Source: Symsagittifera roscoffensis
Lineage: Eukaryota > Xenacoelomorpha > Acoela > Convolutidae
DNA: 60,000 bases
Reading direction: 5' to 3'
Assembly (NCBI RefSeq): GCF_963678635.1
Contig: NC_087062.1
Coordinates: 22,247,789 to 22,307,788, forward strand
Within the stretch, counting starts at the first letter, position 1, and the number at the start of each line of letters is the position of its first letter. Under the pieces are notes generated by a model. That model was not told the origin of the DNA. It saw nothing but the letters and a program-made list of their open reading frames with translations, and searched no databases. The position numbers and the translations under genes are program-made. This document shows positions 11,532-22,272 of the stretch, one piece after another.

Positions 11532-12345
11532 AAAATTACTTTATTACCAAGTATCCTCTCCAGTTTTTTAAAACAAGTTTTTTTTTGAGAAACTTGTAAA
11601 TTTTTGAAGAAACCTTTTAAAGAGTCATTGTTGCTGGTTTTCAAAGAAATTCTTGGAAAAAATTGTTTTTTTTTGGAAAACTATCTCAAAAATATTTTAT
11701 GAGAACTACTAGGAATTCCAACAAATCGCATTGTTTTTCCGCTTCCTAACATCTAGCCGATAAAAATCTGATGTGAGCAATTAAAATTTCAAGTTATGCA
11801 AAAGTTACCTTCACAACCAGTGAAAAAAAAATTTGAAAAAGTTGTTAATTTTTTCAACTAACAAAACTTTCGTGTTTTCATGATTGTCCAAATAGGACAA
11901 ATTTTGAATGAAAACAGCAGTAGAACAATTTCTTTTTTATTGTTCTTCTATCAAAATTCTTTTATTATCAAGTATCCTCTCCAGTTTTTTGAAACAAGTT
12001 TTTTTTGAGAAACTTGTAAATTTTTGAAGAAACCTTTTAAACAGTCATTGTTGCTGGTTTTCAAAGAAATTCTTGGAAAAAATTGTTTTTTTTTGGAAAA
12101 CTATCTCAAAAGTATTTTATGAGAGCTACTAGGAATTCCAACAAATCCGCTTCCGCTTCCTAACATCTAGCCGATAAAAATCTGATGTAAGCAATTAAAT
12201 TTCAAGTTATGCAAAAGTTAGCATCAAAACCAGTGAAAAAAAAAATTTGAAATTTGAAAAAATTTGAACACGAAAAATTTTTTCGTGTTTTCCTTATTGT
12301 CCAAGTAGGACCAATTTTGAATGAAAACAGCAGTAGAACAATTGT
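11532..12345 (+). repeat. Nested ~419-bp tandem duplication
   Basis: The segment from about 11532 (ACCAAGTATCCTCTCCAG) to 11950 repeats at about 11951-12345, ending near GCAGTAGAACAATT. Unit 2 has this segment once (about 14895-15300), so the extra copy arose within unit 1. Confidence 0.75.
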
Positions 12346-12771
12346 TTTAGTTTTTCAAAAAATACTGAAAAATCATCTAAAATTTGGTTTATGTACTCAG
12401 TCACTTTCGATTAAATTGTATGTTTTATTCGAGGTTTTCCTTAGGATTCAAATTTTTAGCTCTGATTTTACCCTTCAGTGCGGAAAAAAATTTTGAACCA
12501 AAATAATTCAATGATCAAACATACAAAACAAAATGAATTTCTACTAAAATTTACAATTATCAACAAACATAAAGTCTCCCAAGACCTGGGCGAGTTCCAT
12601 GATTTTGTACAAAGTATAGTTGACATTGGCAACTTGCTTCAAGACTTCTTTCTTCTTTGCAGTGAATAGTCAAATCTAAATTTAGGGCGACTTGATATTC
12701 TAATTTTTTTAAATGTCTTGAGCTCAAATTCGAAGTTTTAATTCCACAGTGACTGTTTCTCAGTGAGATAT

Positions 12772-13127
12772 TGAATTTAAGTCCGGGGTGGCTCACTCAT
12801 TGAATAACTTCAGATAAGGTACACCGTCTGTTCGTCACGCTATCTTATTTTCGGTCGGAGAGATTCGTGCAACTTCTTAGTCTTTTACCGATCTTACTTT
12901 TACCATTATATCTCCAAGATAAGATATCAGCAACTGTTCTGAAGGAGAACGACTGTTCGCTGAATTATATTTTTTTCTTTTCTGTTGCTGAAATTTTGAT
13001 TAGTTTCCGCTATACACTTTACAGTAAGTGTTAGTTATGGATCTTGATTGGTTAGTCAAAATACTTTACAGAGTCGTTTTTATCAAAAATACAACTGGAT
13101 ATAAAAACTAGTTTTAAACGGGTTCCA
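12772..13127 (-). repeat. Retroelement LTR, duplicated copy in unit 1
   Basis: 356 bp starting TGAATTTAAGTCC and ending GGGTTCCA, sharing the core GGTACACCGTCTGTTCGTCACG with the other LTRs of the main family. It is followed by the family's 3' internal sequence, so it is the tandem-duplicated copy of the LTR at 15732. Its hairpin is decayed. Confidence 0.8.
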
Positions 13128-13926
13128 TCCATTCGGGGCTTAGAGAGTTTTAAGTTTATTTTTTTTTGTAGTGAAGGATGGATGGCGAGATTCTTTGAAT
13201 TTTAGAATAGATTCGTATGGAGCAGTGGTTGCGTGAAAAAGGATTAAAAACAGCTGCTCGTGGTCTTTAATTGTCTTCATAGAAAGAAGGGGTACAGTCA
13301 ATCGTTCTTCAGAAGTTCGTCTCTTATATTTGCATCGTGTTAAGTGATCGTGTTAGGGTTTTAGATGTATGCAAGGATGTGCTGATTTGGTTAGGTGAAA
13401 TCAAAACTACGTGCATGCTCAACTATTAATCAAATAGCGAGGAGGGGTTTAACTTTTCCGGGTGAAGCGCCAAGTGACGATGATTTGTATGTGAGATCAA
13501 CATCGAGTGGCCATTGCTCTTCTTCGATGGTTACTGTTCCTGTGATGTTGGGTCCACACTTTAATTTCTGTGAGGGTTGTGATTTCGACAACAAACCAAT
13601 GGATTTGCCGTTTCAGAGCCAGAATGTCATCAAGTTTGTCATCTCCCTTCGGTTCCCGTTTTGTTTTGCTCTAAGAAATGTTTTTATATTGCCTTTTTAT
13701 ATTTGCATATTATTATTGATATCATTTCTAGTAATGAATTTCAATAGTTGTTGTTCCAAAAGCGTTGTATTAGTTCAATTATTATTGAGAGTTATAGGAT
13801 ACATTGAACCCAGTCGTTGCTGGTCCTATCATCAATCAGAACCATTGAACAAAAGCCAGACTATGAAAATTGTATAGATTTTTAGATTTTTCCCGACTCA
13901 GTAAAAACTTATTACAGTAATTTGTT

Positions 13927-14295
13927 CTATGTCTTCTTGCTTAATTCAATTTTAATTTTTCGTGAGGTGCGATTGGAGACTGCTGAGTGTGCTTTCCATC
14001 TACATATAGAATTTTTTTGACAACAAGATTGCTTTTTCCTCATAAGAAAACTAAGTTGCTCGCTGTCATTTGTATGGAAACTACATTTCGGACACTTTAA
14101 AATTGCAAATATACTACGATGTCTTGACACATCCTTACATTTATAGTTTCTACCACACTCAAGACATGCAACTATTCCGTTTCTTTTCATTGATGTCATC
14201 TCAATAGGCAAAGAAAGAAATTGAGAATAAATGAGAGGTTTCGAAAGTCTTAAAAGTTTTGGTAGGATACTTGTATAGTCCCACAAAACTAACAA
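13927..14295 (-). CDS. Small zinc-finger-like ORF, copy 2 (intact form)
   Basis: 122-codon frame with no ATG at the very start; internal ATGs at 14199 and 14190 give MTSMKRNGIVACLECGRN. It carries CLEC, SRH and CPKCSFHT, with Cys and His spacing suggesting a zinc ribbon or BED-like finger, then a basic Ser-rich tail ending at a TAA. Compared with copy 1 the core differs at few residues. Since the duplicated block includes non-coding DNA at similar identity, conservation alone does not prove selection. Possible splice acceptor upstream as in copy 1. Unrecognised protein. Confidence 0.4.
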   Translation of the reverse strand: MLVLWDYTSILPKLLRLSKPLIYSQFLSLPIEMTSMKRNGIVACLECGRNYKCKDVSRHRSIFAILKCPKCSFHTNDSEQLSFLMRKKQSCCQKNSICRWKAHSAVSNRTSRKIKIELSKKT

Positions 14296-15731
14296 AAGTG
14301 GGTAAAACAGCAGAAATCTTCATCAATTGTTTTTAACGTTAAGGCAAGTTAGAATGAAATTCTTTCTTTTTGAGGTAGCTCAAATATAAATCAACCAATA
14401 TAAATCGAGCTCTTCTAAGCAAAGAATTTTCAAAAGAAAGTTTTGGTATGAACCAATCAACATCAAGCTTTAATTAATCTGGATCTTTCAACAATTTTGA
14501 TTTCATGCAATCAGTTCCAAGTGTAACCTGTAATTGAATTTTTATACGTATAAATATGAACAAATAAAAGTCGAGTCACATTTATTATGGAAAATTGAAC
14601 CAGGTTGATATCAATCAATCAGAATTGAGGATTCCCTCGTTTGAAAGTTTTGATTGTTTTCTATATTAAATAATGGAATGAAGTTTTTGCAGATATAACT
14701 TTAAATGGAAAAATTTTAGAATGCCTATAAAAAAGCAATTTAAAAATCAATCATTTCAACTCAAATTTTTTGATCTTCCTTGTCTTTTTTATAGGGTTTT
14801 TTTTTATTTTTTAGGATTTCCACTTGGTTTGTTATTTAATAATTGATCACTCAATCTGATTTAAATTTTGTAAATAAAAACATTGTTCATAAACCTAGCA
14901 AAATTCTTTTATTATCAAGTATCCTCTCCAGTTTTTTAAAACAAGTTTTTTTTGAGAAACTTGTAAATTTTTGAAGAAACTTTTTAAACAGTGATTGTTG
15001 CTGGTTTTCATAAAAATTCTTGGAAAAAATTGTTTTTTTTTGGAAAACTATCTCAAAAGTATTTTATGAGAACTACTAGGAATTCCAACAAATCGCATTG
15101 TTTTTCCGCTTCCTAACATCTAGCCGATAAAAATCTGATGTAAGCAATGAAAATTTCAAGTTATTCAAAAGTTACCTTCACAACCAGTGAAAAAAAAATT
15201 TGAAAAAAAATGTTAATTTTTTCAACTAACAAAACTTTCGTGTTTTGATTATTGTCCAAATAGGACAAAATTTGAATGAAAACAGCAGTAGAACAATTGT
15301 TTTAGTTTTTCAAAAAAAATACCGAAAAATCATCTAAAATTTGGTTTATGTACTCAGCCACTTTCGATTAAATTGTATGCTTTATTCGAGTTTTTCCTTA
15401 GTATTCAAATTTTTAGCTCTGATTTTACCCTTCAGTGCAGAAAAAAATTTTGAATCAAAATATTTTAATGATCAAACATACAAAACAAAATAAATTTCTA
15501 CTAAATTTTACAATTATCAACAAACATAAAGTCTCCCAAGACCTGGGCGAGTTCCATGAATTTGTACATAGTATAGTTGACATTGGCAACTTGCTTCAAG
15601 ACTTCGTTCTTCTTTGCAGTGAATAGTCAAATCTAAACTTAGGGTGACTTGATATTCTAATTTTATTTTTTAATGTCTTGAGCTCAAATTCGAAGTTTTT
15701 TTTCCACAGTGACTGTTTCTCAGTGAGATAT

Positions 15732-16084
15732 TGAATTTAAGTCCGGGGTGGCTCACTCATTGAATAACTTCAGATAAGGTACACCGTTTGTTTGTCATGC
15801 TATCTTGTTTTCGGTCGGAGAGATTCGTGCAACTTAGTCTTTTACCGATCTTATTCTTACTATTATATCTCCAAGATAAGATATCAGCAACTGTTCTGAA
15901 GGAGAACGACTGTTCGCTGAATTATATTTTTTTCTTTTCTGTTGCTGAAATTTTGATTAGTTTCCGCTATACACTTTACAGTAAGTGTTAGTTATGGATC
16001 TTGATTGGTTAGTCAAAATACTTTACAGAGTCGTTTTTATCAAAAATACAACTGGATATAAAAACTAGTTTTAAACGGGTTCCA
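15732..16084 (-). repeat. 3' LTR of the deleted element
   Basis: 353 bp, TGAATTTAAGTCC to GGGTTCCA. The next bases (TCCATTCGGGGC, read as GCCCCGAATGGA on the minus strand) sit where the polypurine tract belongs. Preceded by the ATAT target duplicate. Confidence 0.8.
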
Positions 16085-17494
16085 TCCATTCGGGGCTTAG
16101 AGAGTTTTAAGTTTATTTTTTTTGTAGTGAAGGATGGATGGTGAGATTCTTTGAATCTTAGAATAGATTCGTATGGAGCAGTGGTTGCGTGAAAAATGAT
16201 TAAAGAACAGCTGCTCGTGTTCTGTAATTGTCTTCATAGAGAGAAGGGGTACAGTCGTTCGTTCTTCAGAAGTTTGTCTCTTATATTTGCATCGTGTTGA
16301 GTGATCGTGTTAGGGTTTTAGATGAATGTAAGGATGTGCTGATTTGGTTAGTTGAAATCAAAACTACGTGCATGCTCAACTATTAATTGAATAGCGAGGA
16401 GGGGTTTGACTTTTCGTGAAGCGCCAAGTGACGATGATTTGTATGTGAGATCAACATCGAGTGGTCATTGCTCTTCTTCGATGGTTACTGTTCCTGTGAT
16501 GTTGGGTCCACACTTTAATTTCTGTGAGGGTTGTGATTTCGACAACAAACCAATGGATTTGCCGTTTCAAAGCCAGAATGTCATCAAGTTTGTCATCTCC
16601 CTTCGGTTCCCGTTTCGTTTTGCTCTAAGAAATGTTTTTATATTGCCTTTTTATACTTGCATATTATTATTGATATCATTTCTAGTAATGAATTTCAATA
16701 GTTGTTGTCGGAAAAGCTTTGTATTAGTTCAGTTATCATAGAGAAACGCTCAGGCTATAGCTACTCTTAGTAAAAATTGTGGGACGGGGTTTTAGAATAT
16801 GCTTGGCACAAGTACTTCGAGTGACGTTGTTCTGGTTTTGTTTTTTTTATCGGGTGTTTTTTCCTTTTTCTCATTTGATTATGTCCTTTTATCAAAAACA
16901 GAATTTCGTAAACTTTGTTTTTCTGGTGTCTTTTTAGTGTTTTAAGTGGTTTTTAAAAAAACTTGAATTGGAACTCACAAGAATACTTTAACCAGTTTTC
17001 AACTGGGCTTTATCTGGTTGGAGTACCGTGGGATTTTCTCATTCATGCGGTTGGTTTGTTGCCTTATAAAGCTACGTTGAATAGCTTAATTTGGTTTTTA
17101 AATCCTTTCAACCTAGCTGAGAGAAAAATTGAAACGCTTGAAAGCAAAATAAAGTTGCTATCGTTTAATTTCTAAAACTTGAAATTCATTTACTAAACAA
17201 TTCTTTGAGGGCGAGTTGCATATTTGAATGGATAAGGTGCGGGAAATAAGGTCAAGTGAAAATCAATTATTCAAGTTCTTTAAAAGATGCGAACATAAAA
17301 AAGTTAGTGCTCAATAAATTAGATTTGTTTATTAGTTTACTACTTCAGGTTCGAACTTTACTACAGAATTATCAATTTATTTCGTGTAAATTGAATTTTA
17401 TTGCACCAGAATATCTTTAATATTACATAGTTGGAAGTATGAGTCGACAAAGTTTTCAATTTTTGTGTTAGTAATAACAATGACAAAAATACTT

Positions 17495-17650
17495 ACAAAG
17501 ATTGGGGGCCAGGGAAAAATCCATGGGGAAGTGAGTTTCAATAGTGTCAAATGTAACTAAAAGCTTAGCAAGCATGCGTATTATGTTTTTAGTGCGAAGC
17601 AGTCAATATCTCTTTCCTATGCTGTGAGAAATTTCGTTTTTAGTGCAAAG
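17495..17650 (-). pseudogene. ORF-Z C-terminus relic
   Basis: Aligns with the 3' end of ORF-Z in the main element (23847-23965), sharing GGGGAA, AGCATGCG and GTTTTTAGTGCGAAGCAGT-like stretches. The GTAAGTAT splice-donor-like motif at the end of ORF-Z is also kept here. No open frame remains. Confidence 0.55.
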
Positions 17651-18799
17651 TAATTTGCTTTGCCGATTTATGTTTTGTTGGTTTTTGGAGTTTAAATTGA
17701 GTGGGGTCAAATTATTTACTGATTTTTGGTTTATGAAGAGGGTTGGATCTGGAGAGTTTTTGTTGAAGGTCTGGTTGTTTAGGTATTAGCTTTCCGATTC
17801 TCTTCTTTTTCGTGTTTTGATTAGGGGTTTTGGAGAGGTAGAGTGCCTTCAAGTTGAGAAAAAATTGTTGATTGCGGATTTGACTTGAGACAGTCTTATT
17901 GAATTTTTTTATTGATTGATAGAAGAGGGTTGCAAATTTTTACGATAATTTTTCACGTTGTCAAAAAGGAGGTCTTTGAGTTATAGATATTGTTCTAGAT
18001 CAAGTTGGAGATATATCGGGTTATGTTAGTGGTGGTGTTTTTAAAAAAATGATGGTTGTCAAACCATTTTGATTGGTTGATTCTATACAAGATTTTTGAA
18101 GAGAGAAAATGAAAGTTTACTTTGAAAAAAATTTCCCTAAATTATAGATGAAAAAATTATCTATGTTGTTTATTATTCAAGGTATTTTTGGAGCTCTACT
18201 TTCTTTATATGTTTGGATTATGTAATGAAATTTTGTAGTCTTTTTTTGGTTGATTCCGAAGATGCGATGATTGGCATTGTGGTGACTTTCCTTTGATTTT
18301 AGTTATTAGGACTAGTGTCAAAAATCAAAATTGCAAAAACCTTGGGCCCTAGAGACAACTACTAGCTAGGAAAGGAACAAAAGTTTAGATAAATACTTGA
18401 TTTACCATTTGAAAAAATTTACCTTTTGTAATTTATTATAAACAAGGAAAATGCAATGTTAAAAATAGTATATTAAGATAGTTTGAGCGTAGCAGTATTT
18501 GCGCCTCCGTAAAGTGATTGGCCACTTGATAATTTCGTTATTAGGAAAAAATGGGTAAATTTTAGTGCGGTTTGTCAGAATTTTCGTTTTATCATTGAAA
18601 ATTACTGATTGTGACAATGATTTTGGCACTTGTTGAGTATAATTATGTTGTTGGTGTTGATTCTGCGTTTGAGAAATTGGTTTTGCTATTAGATTGCTAA
18701 TATTGTTGGTTGTGAGAAAAAAATCTAGTTATGATTAGCAATGTTATTGCCGTTTGTGTGTTTTTGTTTGTTAGATTGTCGATTTTGCTCATCGGCTTA

Positions 18800-19640
18800 C
18801 GTGTTTGGTAATCCAGATGCGATTATTTGGTATAAACAGATTATTTAACTGTTGATATTAATGTTAATTGTGGGAAAGGAGTTTTGTTTTTGTTATGTGG
18901 TGATGTAAGTGTTGGTTGAATACTGGAAATAGTTTGTTGTGTTGTTGTAGGTAGTATTTCAACTATATCTTCAGTTACGAAAAGTGATGGAGTTTGGATG
19001 TCTTTTTGTGTCATTTTTCTAAATCCGATAAGGCTTTCTTGTGTAATTATGAAAGTTCAATTTAAGTTTTTGTTGCTTCTTCTATCCTTAATTTTTTATT
19101 ATAATTTAAAAGTGTAGTATCAGTTAAGAGTAGAGTTAACCTTGAATAGTTTTTGTGTACAGAAACAGCTGCAATTTCTGCACTTGAAATATCAATTGGG
19201 ATAACAAAAAATAGTATATGAGACCATTCCGGATCCCGTAAAAAATTTGTTTGGTCTGCAATTATTGTTTCAACGTCCTTGTCAAGGTCTACAAAATTGT
19301 GTTGCTTGTGAGATTAGGTCTAATAAATTGAAAAAGTCTTTTATGAACCACGCTAGGGTTCTTTTTAGATCAATTTATATCTGTTTCTTTCGTTATCAGT
19401 GAGTCTTTTATGAATTGAACCTAGAAATTGTGAGGAAAAATTTGATTTTCATCTTTCTATTGTGTGACGAGATGTTTGCGGTGGAGATACATAATGTGGG
19501 TCAAACGTAGCTATGTAGGATGGAAAAAACATCGTTCGTGAAGATTGAATTTGCTGTTTGTCAAGTTTATCGTTGTTTATTCTCGATATATTCTGCGAAA
19601 ACGTTTGAGAAATCTAATTAAATTTCATCTGTTTGTATAA
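18800..19640 (-). pseudogene. gag relic of the deleted element
   Basis: Stretches such as GAGACCATTCCGGATCCCG (19220) and ATGAACCACGC (19343) match the N-terminal half of the main element's gag (37560-38230) in order and orientation. Many stops and indels. Boundaries are approximate. Confidence 0.6.
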
Positions 19641-19675
19641 GGTTTGGTGGTTGTGATGGTGGATTTTTGAGAGTT

Positions 19676-19678
<3 letters not shown>

Positions 19679-19730
<52 letters not shown>
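19679..19730 (+). repeat. (AT)26 microsatellite
   Basis: 52 nt of pure AT dinucleotide inside the deleted element. Confidence 0.95.
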
Positions 19731-19735
<5 letters not shown>

Positions 19736-20898
19736 TTTACTTATTTATTTAATGTAGTGGGAAGTGATATTACTGAGGCCTGATAAAAAGTGATCGAATA
19801 CTTGTATTTTGACTTTTATTTTAGGAAATTCTTGTTTACGTGGGTTTTTTCTTTTACGAACAATTTTGCAAGTAGATTATGGCAAAGTTGTACTTTTCCT
19901 CTAGTGGAATTGCTCTGTGGGTGGATGAAAAAGGGAAAAAATAGAATCATCGTCAAAATTTTCATCTTATTGAATTGTTTTTTGTGTGGAATTACGGTTA
20001 AAGTGTAACTTTCAATATTTTTTCTTGGCCGATTCTAATTATAGATTCCTACTGGTTTACAAAAGTATGAACTTTCAATTCTGCGTTTACTTTTCAAAGA
20101 TGATGCTGTTGTGGATTCTGATTCCAAAAACTATTTTGGGTCAATTAGTTGATTATTTTTATTGTCGATTAAAACTCAAAGATTTCGAAGTTCTTGTTTT
20201 GTAGTTGAGTCAGATTCCGAAACTTCGTTTAGTGTTTCAGAAAATTTTTTAATAATTTTTTTTTTGTTTTTGACTATTGCCCTAGTTTTTGCTTGTTTTT
20301 GTTTGATCTGATGAACTCTCTTTTTCGTTAATGTGGTGTAATTACAAGATCGTTTTTTTCGTATTTAATTAAACAAATGTTGAGTACTAATGTTTGTTTG
20401 TTTTTCTAGATTATGTTTTTGACATAAGTGTTAGAATGATAGAAAAATCTGATATATCTTTTGTCGGTCTTGTGGTGCAATTAAAATGTCGTATATTTCG
20501 TTTTGAATTACACAATTGTCAAGTAAAGTTCTTGTTTATTGCCAAAATTATCTGTTGCCATAAGGTTTAGAATGATTGTAGCAAAATCCAGGGGTTAGAT
20601 TTTCAAATTTCCTAAACTGTTACTTCTTACGGTTTTTGTGAGATTATCACAATCTTGAGGCTCAGATTTTTGGATGCAGACGGGTTGGAGAGAGAGTATA
20701 TCAATCCGTTAGAATGATTTTGTACCTTCTCAGTGATTAAATTTTGTTTTAAGAAAAACTGACTTTTGATTGCATTGATTAGATTTGTTGAGACGTGGAG
20801 ATATGCGCAATAAGTTTGCGATACTATCAAACGTTTTGTGGTGTGTTTTTATTTTTTCTTTTTTGAATTTAGTAAATCTAAAATTGTTGACGTCTTGT

Positions 20899-20919
20899 TC
20901 GAGAAACTTGGTCGCACCA
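20899..20919 (-). promoter_or_regulatory. tRNA primer-binding site of the deleted element
   Basis: On the minus strand TGGTGCGACCAAGTTTCTCG starts 2 nt inside the 5' LTR and begins with TGG, the complement of a tRNA CCA end. The same site is present in the main element and, degenerate, in the plus-strand relative. Confidence 0.75.
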
Positions 20920-20921
20920 GG

Positions 20922-21306
20922 TGATTTTAAGTCCGGGGTGGCTCACTCATAGAGTAGGTTCAGATAAGGTACACCGTCTGTTAGTCACGCTATCTTATTT
21001 TCGGCCGGATAGTTTCGTTCAACTTCTTAGTCTTATACCGAACTCAATCTTATATCTCCTACTCTCAAAAGATATAGTGTTTACTGGCACTTGCGAGATA
21101 ACAAATTAGGAACTGTTCTGAAGGAGAACGACTGTTTGCTGAAATTTTTTCATTATGTTCTCTTGCTGAAACTATGAATAGTTTCGGCTATGCAAATAAA
21201 AATAAGTTTTAGTTATGGATCATGATTGGTTAGTTAGGAATACTTTACAGAGATAGTTTTATCATTAAAATAAAGTGGTAAAAATACTAGATTTTATTTG
21301 GTTTAA
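20922..21306 (-). repeat. 5' LTR of the deleted element
   Basis: 385 bp beginning TGATTTTAAGTCCGGGG. Its outer end reads GGTTTAA where other LTRs have GGTTCCA, so the terminus has mutated. It carries the conserved hairpin (21165-21188) with one G-T pair. ATAT follows directly. Confidence 0.75.
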
Positions 21307-21849
21307 ATATGCTGGTTTAAAGATTGCAAGTTTGCGAAATAGGATTAATTAACGCTGGGTACGTTCCGTGCTAATAATGCGTAGACGGGGCTTTAAGTCC
21401 TTCTCAGAAATTGTTCTATTTTAAATTGAGGCATTCCATTTGGTATATTCAATTTTTCTCTAGATGCGAAACTTATCACATGTGCAGTCGGAACATTTAA
21501 TGTATTTTTGTTTAAATTTCAAATTATAATGTGAAAAACAGCGATATTTCAGTCAAAATTTGTATCTTGGCTGTTTTGTGTTCTAATTGCAAAAAGCATG
21601 ACGTTTGAACGCTAAGTAAAATGCTTAAATACGTTCTCAATGGTTAGTTTTAGCACTGTGCAGATTTTCATGGCAATATAACAAAAAGAATTTAGTTTAA
21701 AGAATTGAATTCTTATCTGGGGGAGGGGGTCGAAAGGCCCTTTTTTAAACCAAAATCAAACTTTTTCAAAAAAACAACTTGTTCAATCTACGCACAAATG
21801 TTATGATTTTTACTGCTTGAAATTTAGCTCTTATAACAAGTATAAGTAC
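21307..21849. other. Host DNA between two retroelement insertions, no gene seen
   Basis: AT-rich sequence between the deleted element and the main element. It ends in GTAC (21846-21849), the left copy of the main element's target duplication. Confidence 0.5.
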
Positions 21850-22260
21850 TGAGTTATAACCGATTGACTTAACTCATAGAGTAATTTCGGATAGGGTACA
21901 CCGTCTGCTCGTCACGCTATCTTATTTTCGGCCGGATAGATTCGTGCAACTTCTTAGTCTAATACCGATCCTAATCTTACTCTTATACTATTCTAGTCTC
22001 AGGTTGTTTAACTAGTCTCTGCTAGGCTCAATAGATCTAGGGTATACTGGTTTATTGCGGCTGCTGAAGTTCTCTTGGAGAGGCGACTAATTTCTAAGTT
22101 AAATTCAAATCTCTCTGGTGCTGAAATTACAAGTAATTTCAGCACTTACAAATAAGTGGGTTGTTAGTTAGATGGATCATGATTGGTTAATATTAAATAA
22201 TTTACAGTGGTAAAATATCTAATTTATCCAATCATAAAATGTAGTTTAGATCAGGTTCCA
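21850..22260 (-). repeat. 3' LTR of the main element
   Basis: 411 bp. On the minus strand it starts TGGAACCTGATC and ends ATAACTCA. It contains a possible polyadenylation signal AATAAA (22056-22051) and a perfect 13-bp hairpin at 22118-22145. About 99% identical to the 5' LTR by eye. Confidence 0.93.
22118..22145 (-). promoter_or_regulatory. Conserved LTR hairpin
   Basis: A perfect 13-bp inverted repeat, GTGCTGAAATTAC / GTAATTTCAGCAC, with a 2-nt loop. The same structure is in the 5' LTR (40608-40635) and the LTR at 44676 (44783-44810), where one stem pair changes from T-A to C-G on both arms. The LTR at 20922 keeps a similar stem. Role unknown: RNA structure in R/U5 or a palindromic protein site. 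Confidence 0.7.
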
Positions 22261-22272
22261 CCCATCCGGGTT
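22261..22272 (-). promoter_or_regulatory. Polypurine-tract position
   Basis: The minus strand reads AACCCGGATGGG right before the 3' LTR's TGGAACC. It is short and only partly purine, but occupies the correct site for plus-strand priming; related copies have GCCCCGAATGGA and CCCCGGAGGG here. Confidence 0.45.

Larger units (their letters stand above)
10259..13788 (+). repeat. Tandem duplication, unit 1 (3.5 kb)
   Basis: From GAACCCAGTCGTTGCTGGTC (near 10276) this segment repeats almost base for base as the next unit from 13789. It carries a zinc-finger-like ORF, non-coding AT-rich DNA, a retroelement LTR at 12772-13127 and the start of that element's 3' internal region. The junction near 13785 shares TTGAGAGTTATAG with the unit-1 start, so the breakpoint used microhomology. 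It is longer than unit 2 because of an internal ~0.42-kb duplication and a ~0.16-kb insertion in the ORF. Confidence 0.85.
13789..16738 (+). repeat. Tandem duplication, unit 2 (2.95 kb)
   Basis: Second copy of the unit at 10259-13788. It lacks the internal extras of unit 1 and keeps the uninterrupted zinc-finger-like ORF, so it is closer to the original arrangement. After about 16738 the sequence continues into the rest of the deleted retroelement, whereas in unit 1 it breaks off. This fits duplication of a host-LTR junction after insertion. Confidence 0.85.
15732..21306 (-). mobile_element. Deleted member of the main retroelement family with LTRs and ATAT target duplication
   Basis: A 3' LTR (15732-16084) and a 5' LTR (20922-21306) bound 5.6 kb on the minus strand, with ATAT on both sides (15728-15731, 21307-21310). 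Against the 18.9-kb element its interior keeps the 3' UTR, the end of ORF-Z, parts of gag and the ORF1/leader region. All of protease, RT, integrase, ORF-Y and env is missing. The two LTRs are well diverged, so it is old. It could have been mobilised only in trans. Internal boundaries are approximate. Confidence 0.75.

Noticed and set aside
16406-17175. Plus-strand frames in the deleted element (111 and 70 codons)
   Set aside because: They fall in the family's 3' UTR, where the main element has no matching frame; nucleotide similarity explains them.
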